A stretch of DNA of 64,000 nucleotides. Origin: JAJZEO01 sp964477345 (GTDB taxonomy: Bacteria > Chlamydiota > Chlamydiia > Chlamydiales > 2-12-FULL-49-11). Numbering within the stretch: the first letter of the stretch is position 1; every line of letters starts with the position of its first letter. Below, in pieces: positions 8,257-17,498 of the stretch. The notes below the pieces were generated by a model. That model was not told the origin of the DNA, did no database searches, and saw only the letters and a program-made list of their open reading frames with translations. Location: assembly GCA_964477345.1 (NCBI GenBank), contig CAYZDL010000004.1:52857-116856 (forward strand). Reading direction: 5' to 3'. The position numbers were made by a program, and so were the translations under genes.

Positions 8257-9699
8257 TCAATTTTTCAGAGTTGAAGTGATAAGGATGTGATCTTCTGTTG
8301 AGTGGATGATCGTTGGCTTGACGAAGATTAAGATGCTGCTTTTGTCGTCTTTCCGTTGCTTTTTGGAGAAAAGAGATCCTATCATAGGTATACCGCCCAA
8401 GCAAGGGGCTCCTGTTTTTGCTGACCCTTCAATATTACGTGTCATGCCGCTTAGGATAAGAAAATGGCCATTGGGTACATGAGCGTTCGTTGACATATTT
8501 GTTTTAGATGTTTTAATCCCATTGACCTGACCACCTTTTTGCAATAGTTGATCGATCGCTTCGGTGATTTCTTCAGTAATTTTAAGGGTGATGATCTCAT
8601 TTTTCCCTATCAACGGGGTAATATTTAGACTTACACCTACGTCTCGATATTCAATATTGGCTGTGGTTTGTTGAGACGATCCAACTGTTTGGACCACGGC
8701 GCCGGTAAAGGGAAGGTTATTACCGACAAAAATTGTTGAATTTTTGTTTTCTTGAGCGAGGATTTTTTGATTTAAGACGATCGAGTAATCGCTATTGTCT
8801 TGTAACATGGAAACGAGAGAGCCTAAAGAAAGAAATGATTTTCCTTTATGAAAGATAACATCACCGATGATCCCTAGGTCAAAACCTCGAACTAAGGGGA
8901 GTTGACCCAGTCCTGTGGGAGTTCTCTCATCATCCATCAAGCGCATCGATTCGGCAAACGACCCCCCCTCAGAAGGTTCAAAGACACCTGTGCCTAGACC
9001 GATTTTATTCTTGATTTTTGCACTTGCTGCCCACTGAACTCCAAAATCAAGAGAATTGGCCATGTTGGTTTCTACGACCAAGACCTCGATGAAGACTTGT
9101 TTGATCGGAATATCCAAAGAATCTATGACTTTACCGATTTCTACTAAAGAAGTGGGTGAACCTGAACAAAAGAGAGAGTTTGTAGATTCTATCCACTGCA
9201 TGGAACCTATAGTGGCTAGCATTGCTTCATCTCCTGCCCCAGTTGAGATCAGGTCAGTCGACATACTTTTAATAGCTGCCATGATTTCTGACCCAGGGTG
9301 GTACTGCAATCTGAAAAGCTGAAATTTCCCGTCTTTTGGGTAAGCAGGCGGAGTGAGTTTAATGGGGGAGTTGGGGGAGTTCTCTTGCACCAAATTCGCC
9401 CGCTTTACAATAAAATAATCGCCCTGCTTTTTTGTCTCAAGGCCATTGTGGTGCATTAATTCAATGAGTAGCTCGACTAGTTCATCAGAATTAGACGCCC
9501 TCCCAGAGTAAAAACTGACATCAAAATTCAAGAGACTCTCATCGGCAATGAAATTGACTTGAGACAAACGGCTAACAAAACGGACCAATTCTTTCATCGG
9601 AACACTAGGAAAATCGATGACGAATTCCTTGTCATTGCCCGAGAAGAGAAGTACCGTGCTTAAAAAGGGTATAAGTACAATATATCTAAGCGATTTCAT
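8257..9699 (-). CDS. secretin-family outer membrane protein (GspD/PilQ type), orphan
   Basis: A 480-residue secretin. After a signal peptide (MKSLRYIVLIPFLSTVLLFSG) comes an N0/STN-like domain (IDFPSVPMKELVRFVS, about 28-100), a second N-domain (about 125-205, ending IDSLDIPIKQVFIEVLVVE), and the C-terminal secretin domain with the hallmark VGVSLNITPLIG, HVPNGHFLILSG and GIPMIGSLF segments. It is short for GspD (commonly 650 or more), with a single inter-N0/secretin module. No GspE, GspF or pilin gene is adjacent, so the machine it serves (type II-like, type IV pilus-like or type III-like) is undecided. The convergent EPIYA-like gene ends 13 bases away. Confidence 0.85.
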   Translation of the reverse strand: MKSLRYIVLIPFLSTVLLFSGNDKEFVIDFPSVPMKELVRFVSRLSQVNFIADESLLNFDVSFYSGRASNSDELVELLIELMHHNGLETKKQGDYFIVKRANLVQENSPNSPIKLTPPAYPKDGKFQLFRLQYHPGSEIMAAIKSMSTDLISTGAGDEAMLATIGSMQWIESTNSLFCSGSPTSLVEIGKVIDSLDIPIKQVFIEVLVVETNMANSLDFGVQWAASAKIKNKIGLGTGVFEPSEGGSFAESMRLMDDERTPTGLGQLPLVRGFDLGIIGDVIFHKGKSFLSLGSLVSMLQDNSDYSIVLNQKILAQENKNSTIFVGNNLPFTGAVVQTVGSSQQTTANIEYRDVGVSLNITPLIGKNEIITLKITEEITEAIDQLLQKGGQVNGIKTSKTNMSTNAHVPNGHFLILSGMTRNIEGSAKTGAPCLGGIPMIGSLFSKKQRKDDKSSILIFVKPTIIHSTEDHILITSTLKN

Positions 9700-9866
9700 C
9701 TATCTTAAGAAAGTCATATTATTTATGGCCTTGGAGTATACCAACTTTTTATTCAATCGTTTAGAGAATTTTTTCTTGGAAAAAAAAATACCCAGATAGA
9801 GTTTTTTTCAACAGAGCTCTAAATACACTGTGGCTTGAAGGGTGCCTTTGGATTCTTTAACAGAAT

Positions 9867-11819
9867 TTAATCGAGATTTTCAATCACGATAGGGGCATTT
9901 TTGGTGTCTGTAGGAATGTTAAAGATCCTTCTGAAGAAGTAAAGCTCCGATTCAAGAGAATGGATGATGTTTTCCGCAATTCTAAAACCATGCTGTTCTT
10001 TTTCATAGAGGACATAGGCTGTCGGAATTTTCTTTTCCAAGAGGACCTTGTACATTACTTCAGACTGATTGGGAGGGACAACTTTGTCTTCAGCACCTTG
10101 TAGCAGTAAGACAGGGGAGGAAAGTTTTTCGGTATTGTATAGAGGAGAATATTGAATATATTTCTCTTTCTCTTCGGGATATTTCCCTACTAAAGAGTCT
10201 AGGTAGCGTGATTCATACTTATGTCCATCCTGCAGTAATAGTGCAAGATCGCTAACCCCAAATAAAGAAACACCTGCCTTAAACACATTATTAAATGTTA
10301 ATGACGCCAGTGTTGTAAAGCCCCCGGCGCTTCCTCCTTCAATGCCCATTCGTTGACGATCAACTTTACCCAGTTTTGCTAAATAAAGAGCCCCATTGCA
10401 ACAATCATCAACATCGACTTTGCCCCAATTTTTTTTCAGGCGATCACGGTACTTTCGACCATGACCCGTACTTCCACCATAGTTGACATCGAGAACTGCA
10501 AAACCTCTAGAGGTAAAAAATTGCACTTTTGCATTCAAGATTGGCGGCGAGTGACCGGTAGGCCCCCCGTGGGCAATCACAATAAGAGGTGGCTTTTCAC
10601 TTTGATCATTTGTTGTATAACCATGATTTTTAGGAGGGTAATAGAATCCAAAAGAGGTCACCCCACCTGTAGTCGGGAACTCAATGACCTCTGGGATCGA
10701 GATGTATTCTTCACCAAAACCTAGCGAATCTTTACTTTTCTTGATCAGCCTAGTCTCTCCTGATGCTGGATTCATCATGTAGATGGCGCTGGGGCTCTTT
10801 GGTGTAGATGCGAAGAAAACAACCTTATCTTCGATAGTTTGCAGGTCGTTAATAAAACTAAATTCGTGAAAATCGTAGGTGAATGTTTCATGCAAATTTC
10901 GATCATAACAGAGGATAAAATCACGCCCTTTATCGGTGGCAACCGTCAAGAGAAAGGACTTGCCCCCGGAATCAACATAAGCTCTTCTTGAGATACCAAG
11001 GGACCAGAGTGGGAAGGTGAAATCATAATTTTCATCGATTAGAGGGGTCTTTCCGTTCTCATAAACTTTCCAAAAACCATCTTTATCAGAAACATAAGAG
11101 AGTTTAGTCCCACAGGGTGACCAACAAGGTTCGGAAACCGATTCATTTTTTCCCCCCGCGATGAGTCTTGTCTCGTTTGTCTCAAGATCGGTAACAAACA
11201 GTTCACTTTGATCCCACATCATGTTTGGATGGTTCCATGCGATGTAGGCTAGTTTTGTTTCTTGGGCATTAATTCTAGGGAAAGCATAGAAATCGTAACC
11301 TTTAGCTAACGGAGTAATCTCTTTTGTTTTGGTATTGATCTTAACGATCAAATTTTCACACTCTTTCCTGTCTCTATGATCCTCCATCACGGAGAAAATC
11401 CAATTCCCATCTTTCGAGATGACAAAATCAGCAAATCGAACACCATCGATCGCAATCACAGCTTTTGGAGTAGAGCCATTTTGAGTTCTGTAGAGGTATT
11501 GATCTTTAAAATTGGTGAAGTAAATGACGCCGTTTCGAATCGCACAACAATCGCCCCCATATTCGTGTAGAGTCGATCTTGCATTAAAGGGTGGCTTGAA
11601 CATGTCGGTGTGGTCAGAAGCTTTGACAATGACACAGCGCCCCTTTTCTTCAGGTCTCCCTTCTACCCAATAGAGCTCATTCCCATCGGCAATCAACTGC
11701 TTAAACATAATCGATCCCTGAACGATATGTTGTGCTGTAATGGGAGATTCCCATGTACCATACGGCGCTGCATTAAGAGCCATAGACACTCCTAGTAAGA
11801 GAAAATTAAATTTTATCAT
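9867..11819 (-). CDS. exported S9 family peptidase (prolyl oligopeptidase / acylaminoacyl peptidase type)
   Basis: Serine peptidase of the alpha/beta hydrolase S9 family. An N-terminal beta-propeller (repeats such as GNWIFSVMEDH and EPCWSPCGTKLSYVSDKDG) covers roughly residues 40-390, followed by the hydrolase domain. The nucleophile lies in GGSAGG (Ser about 497), with GAEDKVVPP and EQHGFR carrying the probable Asp and His. The ATG at 11819 gives a 650-residue product with a signal peptide ending near NAAPYG; a TTG at 11873 would extend it but bury the signal. It overlaps the upstream MazG-like gene by 14 bases, so translation is probably coupled. Substrate unknown. Confidence 0.88.
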   Translation of the reverse strand: MIKFNFLLLGVSMALNAAPYGTWESPITAQHIVQGSIMFKQLIADGNELYWVEGRPEEKGRCVIVKASDHTDMFKPPFNARSTLHEYGGDCCAIRNGVIYFTNFKDQYLYRTQNGSTPKAVIAIDGVRFADFVISKDGNWIFSVMEDHRDRKECENLIVKINTKTKEITPLAKGYDFYAFPRINAQETKLAYIAWNHPNMMWDQSELFVTDLETNETRLIAGGKNESVSEPCWSPCGTKLSYVSDKDGFWKVYENGKTPLIDENYDFTFPLWSLGISRRAYVDSGGKSFLLTVATDKGRDFILCYDRNLHETFTYDFHEFSFINDLQTIEDKVVFFASTPKSPSAIYMMNPASGETRLIKKSKDSLGFGEEYISIPEVIEFPTTGGVTSFGFYYPPKNHGYTTNDQSEKPPLIVIAHGGPTGHSPPILNAKVQFFTSRGFAVLDVNYGGSTGHGRKYRDRLKKNWGKVDVDDCCNGALYLAKLGKVDRQRMGIEGGSAGGFTTLASLTFNNVFKAGVSLFGVSDLALLLQDGHKYESRYLDSLVGKYPEEKEKYIQYSPLYNTEKLSSPVLLLQGAEDKVVPPNQSEVMYKVLLEKKIPTAYVLYEKEQHGFRIAENIIHSLESELYFFRRIFNIPTDTKNAPIVIENLD

Positions 11820-12399
11820 AAGAAGAGCGGTATTTTGCTTTTTTACGAGAATAGCTGTGTACATCCTCTTCAAGTTGTCCGACTGGGTATTTCTTTTCGA
11901 TCTTTTCGATTTTTTTCATCGAAGTTTCCAAGGGGCAAAGATCGAGCTGTTTTGCGAAAAAGAGAGTAAGTGAGACAGCACTGGTTAAGATTCTTGGCAT
12001 TTCTTCAATGATCAAAAAATTGCGGCTATCTTCTTCCGATATCCAAGTTAACGATTCGGCTAGATGGCCTAAAGTGACAAGAAGACGAAGTGAGACTTGC
12101 TCAGGAGATATGGTTATCGGTAAGTTTGCAGGAGAGGTTTCATTAATCTGAATTCTTGTTCTTTGAGCAAAGTGGCAAAGGTTAATCAAAAGATCTCCCA
12201 ACTCATCGGAGATTAAGGCCATTTTACTCCGATCACTTTTTAAAGAGGCGAAGGTCAGGGGAGAAGAACTAATTAGATGTTCGGCTAATTCAGAAAATTC
12301 TACAAATGTATTCATGATCAAATTTTTGGGGTGATGGTACTTTTCCCAATTGCGCTCTTTTGCAAATTTTTTGATTCTTTCAGATAGCTGATTAAACAT
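11806..12399 (-). CDS. MazG-like nucleotide pyrophosphohydrolase (dCTPase-like)
   Basis: An all-alpha NTP pyrophosphatase. The N-terminal part has the family pattern: IKKFAKERNWEKYHHPKNL, then FVEFSELAEHL (E-x-x-E-L-x-E metal site) and DELGDLLINLCHFA (E-x-x-D-type second half). Near the C-terminus KIEKKYPVGQ matches the K-YPV segment of dCTPase-like proteins. About 100 residues is the usual domain size, so this 197-residue protein has extra sequence, perhaps a second degenerate copy (RLLVTLGHLAESL). The ATG at 12399 has GGAAAA upstream and is preferred to the GTG at 12420. Likely role: removing non-canonical or excess nucleotides. Coupled to the S9 peptidase gene. Confidence 0.7.
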   Translation of the reverse strand: MFNQLSERIKKFAKERNWEKYHHPKNLIMNTFVEFSELAEHLISSSPLTFASLKSDRSKMALISDELGDLLINLCHFAQRTRIQINETSPANLPITISPEQVSLRLLVTLGHLAESLTWISEEDSRNFLIIEEMPRILTSAVSLTLFFAKQLDLCPLETSMKKIEKIEKKYPVGQLEEDVHSYSRKKAKYRSSYDKI

Positions 12400-12464
12400 C
12401 TTTTTTCCGACTTGCTTCACCGTACTATATTAAAAATCGGAAAGTAGGTAAAGAGAGAAGATAT

Positions 12465-13397
12465 ATGGCTTACAATATTATTAGTATTGATGGTGGGGGG
12501 ATAAAAGGGGTCTTTGCTCTCCAGTTAATCAAAATGCTTCAGGAGGATGCCGACCCTCATTTTCTAGATCATGTCGATTGTTTTGCCGGGACCTCGACCG
12601 GGGCACTCATTGTATCGTCTCTATGTGCCGGATTCAAGCCCAAGGATTTGATACGATTCTATTTAATCCTGGGTTCTCGAGCTTTTCCCAAAGGGAAGAA
12701 TTGGGAGAAAGGGGGTGCCAAGTATGATTCGACAAAATTAAAAAAAATTTTGACAAAGCTGTTTTCTAAGTGTCCTACAATGGCTGATGTCGAAAAGAAT
12801 ATCATCATCCCTGCATGCGCTCTTTGTCATGACAAAGAGAAGAGATGGTATCCCGAGATCTTCGATAATTTTGACCGAGAAAAAGCTAAAGAATACTCAC
12901 TTGCCGATATAGCCCTTCGTTCGGCAGCAGCCCCTATCTATTACCCATCCTATCAAAATTATGTTGATGGGGGTATTTTTGCCCTAAATCCAAGCCTTCT
13001 AGCCCTTACGAGCTCGATTGACCCTGAGAAGGGCGGAAAAAATATCGATGAAATTAGGGTCCTTTCGATTGGAACAGGGATAAATCCAGTGGCCATCCAC
13101 GAAGAAGTCGACTGGGACGAAATCAGGTGGATGAGCCCTTATCACTCTCTCTCTAGGCTTCCTCTTTTTTCCCTGATCACCGAGGTGGGCTCTCACATGC
13201 CTCATTACCCACTAACGCAACTCCTTAAAAATAAGTATAAAAGAGTCAACGGCCTTCTCCCAGCTCCTATGGAGATGGATGATGCGACCCGGGTTCCCAC
13301 CTTGATCAGATCAGCAAAGCACATTCGGGATCTTTATCCCGACGAATGGGCTGAGACTGTCGCTTGGGTAAAAGAACACTTTATTGCAAAAAAGTAA
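12465..13397 (+). CDS. patatin-like phospholipase
   Basis: Ser-Asp dyad lipase of the patatin family. The oxyanion loop DGGGIKG is at residues 9-15, the nucleophile elbow GTSTG at 42-46 (Ser44), and the catalytic Asp is Asp168 in YVDGGIFALNPS. At 310 residues it is a complete single-domain enzyme without signal peptide or membrane segment. It stands alone, divergent from the MazG-like gene. In intracellular bacteria such enzymes may be effectors acting on host membranes or lipid-remodelling enzymes; nothing in the sequence decides this. A C-terminal segment (HYPLTQLLKNKYKRVNG) resembles plant-type patatins. Confidence 0.92.
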   Translation: MAYNIISIDGGGIKGVFALQLIKMLQEDADPHFLDHVDCFAGTSTGALIVSSLCAGFKPKDLIRFYLILGSRAFPKGKNWEKGGAKYDSTKLKKILTKLFSKCPTMADVEKNIIIPACALCHDKEKRWYPEIFDNFDREKAKEYSLADIALRSAAAPIYYPSYQNYVDGGIFALNPSLLALTSSIDPEKGGKNIDEIRVLSIGTGINPVAIHEEVDWDEIRWMSPYHSLSRLPLFSLITEVGSHMPHYPLTQLLKNKYKRVNGLLPAPMEMDDATRVPTLIRSAKHIRDLYPDEWAETVAWVKEHFIAKK

Positions 13398-13572
13398 TTC
13401 TCCATAATTATTGAAATTACCTTACAATGGGGTTATTATGATTTTCTTAACAAAATAAGGAACTATTTTTCTAACTGGGATACATACACCGATGGCTACT
13501 GAAGAGCGGGCTGGGCCAGAAAAATCGAACAATTTTGAGAAAATGGTCCTTGTTGTCCTCAAGAAGGTCTTC

Positions 13573-15762
13573 TCATTTTAAGTCTAGCTGGGGGAAAAAC
13601 TGCGACGGGATGCCTTGATTCATCATCTCTTTCCAGCTCTTGACCGATTCGATGATCAGTTGAAGGAAATGTTGGTGCTCATCAGGGTCGTTGTAGTGAA
13701 GGATGTAGGAGAGGCAGCTAATCTCATAGATATTCACGAAAGAATAGGTGAGACTAGACGGCTCTATCTCGAGCCCCTCTAATCTTTTTTCAATAAATTC
13801 TTTATAGGTTGGGTTGATCGCTCCAAGGGAAAGTATGAAATGATCTTCAACAATTTGTGTTTTTAAGAAGAGGATGTTTTTTGAATAGTCGTGCTCAACA
13901 GCTTCAAGAAGGATAAGGAAGAGTTTTTTAAGTATGGTTGGTTTCAGAATGCTCTGCATGTAGTTAGGTGTCAGAGAATAGAAGAAATTTTCGAGAAGGT
14001 AATCATTATGGATGTTAATCTGCAATAGGAGTTTTTTAAGCGTATTAAGCACCTCGCTTTGTTTGGAAATCATCCCACCATTGTAGTCGCGTACTTCTCC
14101 CGCCATTTCACAGAGGATATTGTAAACAAAGCGCCTTGCTGCATTGAGGTCGACAGAAAAATCTCTTCTAAGAAAATTCTTTTTTTCAAGCTGCATTTCA
14201 AAGATATTTGCTTCTTTAGGATATTTTTTACGAAGACAACCGACTGATTTGACCTCATATTCGCTAAAAATTACAGAAGACTTAAACTTCTTAAATAGTG
14301 TTTGCAATGGGAGGTCTTCTGGTTTATTTACCCTAACATAAATCACAGTGAATGAAATAGTAGAAGAGGTTTGCTTGTGGAAATTGATCATCACTTGCGG
14401 TAAATCTTGTACATATTTGAGTTGGTTGCTCAGAACAAGAATGTTCTTGATCACCTCTTCCTCATTTCGAGGCATGAAGATTGGATTGATTACTGATTCA
14501 ATCCGGGTCTTTATTTCTCTAGAAAGACGTTTTGTCAGTTGTTTTAGATCGTCTAGAGAGAAATTTTCTCCCTCTTTATAGATTTCAAGATAGATAGTCC
14601 TTAAGCTACTGTTGGTTCTCCTATCGAAAATGACAGATCCTGGGACCTTTAATGCCTTGGGTAAGATACTTTGGATAGCAGAGAAGAGGTGTCTTTCTTC
14701 AACCACTTCATTTTCTCGAAGAATATTAATGCCTATCAATACCCCAATGACACGTTTTACTTCCATGCCAATGAATAGTGTTGAATGGATTAATTTTAGG
14801 TAGAGATGTCTTTGATGGGGGTAAGAAAGAGACTCTGCAGTGATAATCTTTCTAAAGAGGTATTTATAAGAGATAATCCTGGTTAAGTGCTTCATTTCCC
14901 GATTGGCAACAAATTCATTATTGAACAATGAGACGTAACTTTGAAGCTCGGAGAAAAAATCTTTTTCAAAATATTTCGGTTGGTACTCGAGAAGCGGGGC
15001 AATTTGTTCCTTAATTTGGGAGATCTTTTTCTCTGCTGAGACTTTGATCAAGAATATCTGCAAATGTTCAAAAAGATTCGGTTCAATTTCCTTGCCTGGG
15101 CGCTCGAGAAGTGAAAGGATATTATCTTGAATGATCAATTTTTTCTGATCCAAAGTCAGAGGCATGAGGGCAATAATTCTTCTGGCATGCTGGACAGAGA
15201 GGATATTTAATCGGACTTCCCTTGCTAAGGTAGGAACGTTCATCATGAAGATGGAAAGGTCCTTTACATTCTCGATTAGGCCTACTAAATGGTGAATGAA
15301 AAACGCGTAACCAGGAAAGTGACTAAACTCAAAGGCAAGACAATTGACTGAGGGAATAATCAATTGCTTTCCGGGAATTGTCCAGCGGCTATAGATATCG
15401 AGGAGAAATCTGCCTAATCCTTGAGTATCAGCAGCGGGAGCAAGAGTTGTTACTGAAATAGAACAAGGGGGCGATTCATTACTCTTGGTCCAAGAAGTAA
15501 ATGGGCAAAGCTCGATGAGTCTGTGGTAAAATTCGGTCACTTTTTCGAAATCGTCTAATGATTCGATCGATTCGGCAAAAAGGAGGAGCTCCTCGGGAAT
15601 TGTTTTTTTTAAGAGATTTTGAACAATGCGATTATTTTGCTCAAAGTAATCTTTCGATTCATGGGGTGGGCTAAAGTTCAGCCTCACCTCAAGAAGATCA
15701 TTGATGATATTTGAAAAGGGAACAACAATATCCTCACCGTGAGTAGGGAAGTAAGAGTTCAT
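13573..15762 (-). CDS. large conserved-looking hypothetical protein coupled to oppA
   Basis: 729 residues, no signal peptide and no clear membrane segment, not recognised. Long helical stretches alternate with beta-rich parts (IYLEIYKEGENFSLDDLKQL; INFHKQTSSTISFTVIYVRV), and a motif-like RDYNGGMISKQSEVL lies about 590-605. The start ATG overlaps the stop of the upstream OppA-like gene in an ATGA junction, so it is translationally coupled and is the last gene of the oppA run. The coupling suggests a role connected with peptide uptake or its regulation, but that is inference from position only. Confidence 0.75.
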   Translation of the reverse strand: MNSYFPTHGEDIVVPFSNIINDLLEVRLNFSPPHESKDYFEQNNRIVQNLLKKTIPEELLLFAESIESLDDFEKVTEFYHRLIELCPFTSWTKSNESPPCSISVTTLAPAADTQGLGRFLLDIYSRWTIPGKQLIIPSVNCLAFEFSHFPGYAFFIHHLVGLIENVKDLSIFMMNVPTLAREVRLNILSVQHARRIIALMPLTLDQKKLIIQDNILSLLERPGKEIEPNLFEHLQIFLIKVSAEKKISQIKEQIAPLLEYQPKYFEKDFFSELQSYVSLFNNEFVANREMKHLTRIISYKYLFRKIITAESLSYPHQRHLYLKLIHSTLFIGMEVKRVIGVLIGINILRENEVVEERHLFSAIQSILPKALKVPGSVIFDRRTNSSLRTIYLEIYKEGENFSLDDLKQLTKRLSREIKTRIESVINPIFMPRNEEEVIKNILVLSNQLKYVQDLPQVMINFHKQTSSTISFTVIYVRVNKPEDLPLQTLFKKFKSSVIFSEYEVKSVGCLRKKYPKEANIFEMQLEKKNFLRRDFSVDLNAARRFVYNILCEMAGEVRDYNGGMISKQSEVLNTLKKLLLQINIHNDYLLENFFYSLTPNYMQSILKPTILKKLFLILLEAVEHDYSKNILFLKTQIVEDHFILSLGAINPTYKEFIEKRLEGLEIEPSSLTYSFVNIYEISCLSYILHYNDPDEHQHFLQLIIESVKSWKEMMNQGIPSQFFPQLDLK

Positions 15763-17414
15763 AATGAATGCCCTCCTGTACCGGTGGTTTTTTTAATGTG
15801 ATTTACCAAAGGGATACCAATTCGTGTTGTTTGAAACCCCTCGATGTTTGGATGTTTTATGTAGGCAAAATTCCAATAGTAAAGAGGAATTTGTGGCAAA
15901 TCTTCCATAAAGATCGATTCAGCAGCTCTCAGCAGCTCTTCTCTTCTTATGAAATCCATTGTCGATTCTGCTAGTTCTAGGTACTCAGTATAGCTTGGAT
16001 TAGACCACCCGGTGTCATTGGTCGCTTCTTTAGAAGTTTTAAACCTTTCTAAAATGTTAATTGGGTCATCAAACTGGTAAATCCAAGCTGAGAGTGAACA
16101 TTCGAAATCTTTCATCCTTAGCTTCGAAAGAAATATTCGAAATTCTTGTGCATCAGGTACCAATGTAATCCCCAAAGTGGTCTGCAATTGGGATGCAATA
16201 GCAAGGACAATCCGTGTTGATTGGTCAGAGGGGGTGTAAAGAAATCGAATCTCTTGAAGATCTTTTTTTGAAAGATTCAACTCATCCAATGCTAGCTTCA
16301 AATGATGTTTGGCTAACTTGGGGTCATAGGAGAAGAAAGGGGCTTTACCTGAAGTATTGCTAAAGCGGGCCACCAGCCCGTCGGCAATTTCTTCTCCCAA
16401 GCATGTGATGTGTGTACAAAGAGCATTTCTATCGATGGCGTAGGCAATTGCTTTTCGGAAATTGCGATTTGAAAAAGGAGAAGAGAGGGTATTAAATTGA
16501 ACAAGCGAAGTGGCTCCTATAGGAACGACCTGGATGATTCCTTCCTCTTTAAGAGAAAAAACGGCATCTCGTGGGATTTGAGAAAAACTTAAGCCTAACA
16601 TGTCGAGTTTCCCCAATTTAAATAATTGATATGCCGTCATATCGTTATCGATAAGGCTTATATCTATTGTCTCAATCGAAATCGAATTTTTATCCCAATA
16701 GTGGGGATTTTTGACTAAAGTATAATGACTTGCCGTTTTAAAATCTTTTAATAGATAGGGTCCATTCGATATCAGGGAAGAAGGTGAAGTGTTTACAATT
16801 TCATCGATCATGGTTCCCATTTTTTCAGGAGTAGGAAACAGCGCGCAGAAAGCCGTTAGTTCAAGAAAATAGGGAGTAGGGTGAGAAAGCTTTACCTGAA
16901 GTGTTAAACTATCTAGAGCCATGACCCCAATGCTGTCGATATCGAGTTCTCCCTTCTTTGCTAAAAGAGCTCCTTCAATTGCGTAAAGAAGGTTTGGACT
17001 CTGAGAAGGGAAAGAGGGTGTTAAAATCTCTTTCCAGGTTCTTTCAAAATCATATGCTGTTACAGGCTCTCCATCTGACCAAAAAGAGGGCCGTAAATGA
17101 AAGATGTAAGTTAGGCAGTCTTCTGAGATTTCATAAGACTCAGCAAGACCAAAGGTAATTTCGCCATTCTCAGAGGGTTTCATTAGACCTTCGAACAACA
17201 TGTATTCTAGAGTAAATGAAAGGTGATCGCAGGTTTTACGCGAGTCCAAAGTGAGAGGGGCCCGAGACATGTTCAAGTGAAGACAGGAAGAGTCGTTAGA
17301 TGAAATTGTTTTTTGAATTTTCTGTCGTGGATCAATAAAAAAACCATTTGCTAATAGGAAGCAAGCGAGAAGAAGAGGGACTCCGATAAAGTATTTGGTT
17401 TTTTGACTCATCAT
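15759..17414 (-). CDS. oppA: OppA-like peptide-binding protein 1 (SBP_bac_5)
   Basis: Extracytoplasmic solute-binding protein of the peptide/opine/nickel family, 551 residues. The N-terminal hydrophobic segment (about 9-27, with LLAC) is a signal or lipoprotein anchor. Family features: NMSRAPLTLDSRK near the mature N-terminus, FHLRPSFWSDGEPVTAYDFERTW, the VSNGPYLLKDF-type motif (here LISNGPYLLKDFK), and RKAIAYAIDRNAL. It is the third of three tandem paralogues and is followed by the 729-residue gene with a 4-base overlap. No OppB, C, D or F genes are in the window, so it must rely on a permease elsewhere. Confidence 0.9.
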   Translation of the reverse strand: MMSQKTKYFIGVPLLLACFLLANGFFIDPRQKIQKTISSNDSSCLHLNMSRAPLTLDSRKTCDHLSFTLEYMLFEGLMKPSENGEITFGLAESYEISEDCLTYIFHLRPSFWSDGEPVTAYDFERTWKEILTPSFPSQSPNLLYAIEGALLAKKGELDIDSIGVMALDSLTLQVKLSHPTPYFLELTAFCALFPTPEKMGTMIDEIVNTSPSSLISNGPYLLKDFKTASHYTLVKNPHYWDKNSISIETIDISLIDNDMTAYQLFKLGKLDMLGLSFSQIPRDAVFSLKEEGIIQVVPIGATSLVQFNTLSSPFSNRNFRKAIAYAIDRNALCTHITCLGEEIADGLVARFSNTSGKAPFFSYDPKLAKHHLKLALDELNLSKKDLQEIRFLYTPSDQSTRIVLAIASQLQTTLGITLVPDAQEFRIFLSKLRMKDFECSLSAWIYQFDDPINILERFKTSKEATNDTGWSNPSYTEYLELAESTMDFIRREELLRAAESIFMEDLPQIPLYYWNFAYIKHPNIEGFQTTRIGIPLVNHIKKTTGTGGHSL

Positions 17415-17498
17415 TCAGAAATGATAAAGTTAAAACAATGTATTTGTAAAGGCAAATGAGTAGGGCTGACTACAGAAAAAAATAGGTCAATCTGTTTT

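Noticed and set aside
13492..13581. 29-codon frame between the patatin and 729-residue genes (MATEERAGPEK start)
   Set aside because: No ribosome site, overlaps the end of the convergent gene, and no similarity that I can recognise.
14059..14581. Several short frames on both strands within the 729-codon gene
   Set aside because: Shadows of one long intact frame; none has a ribosome site or motif.
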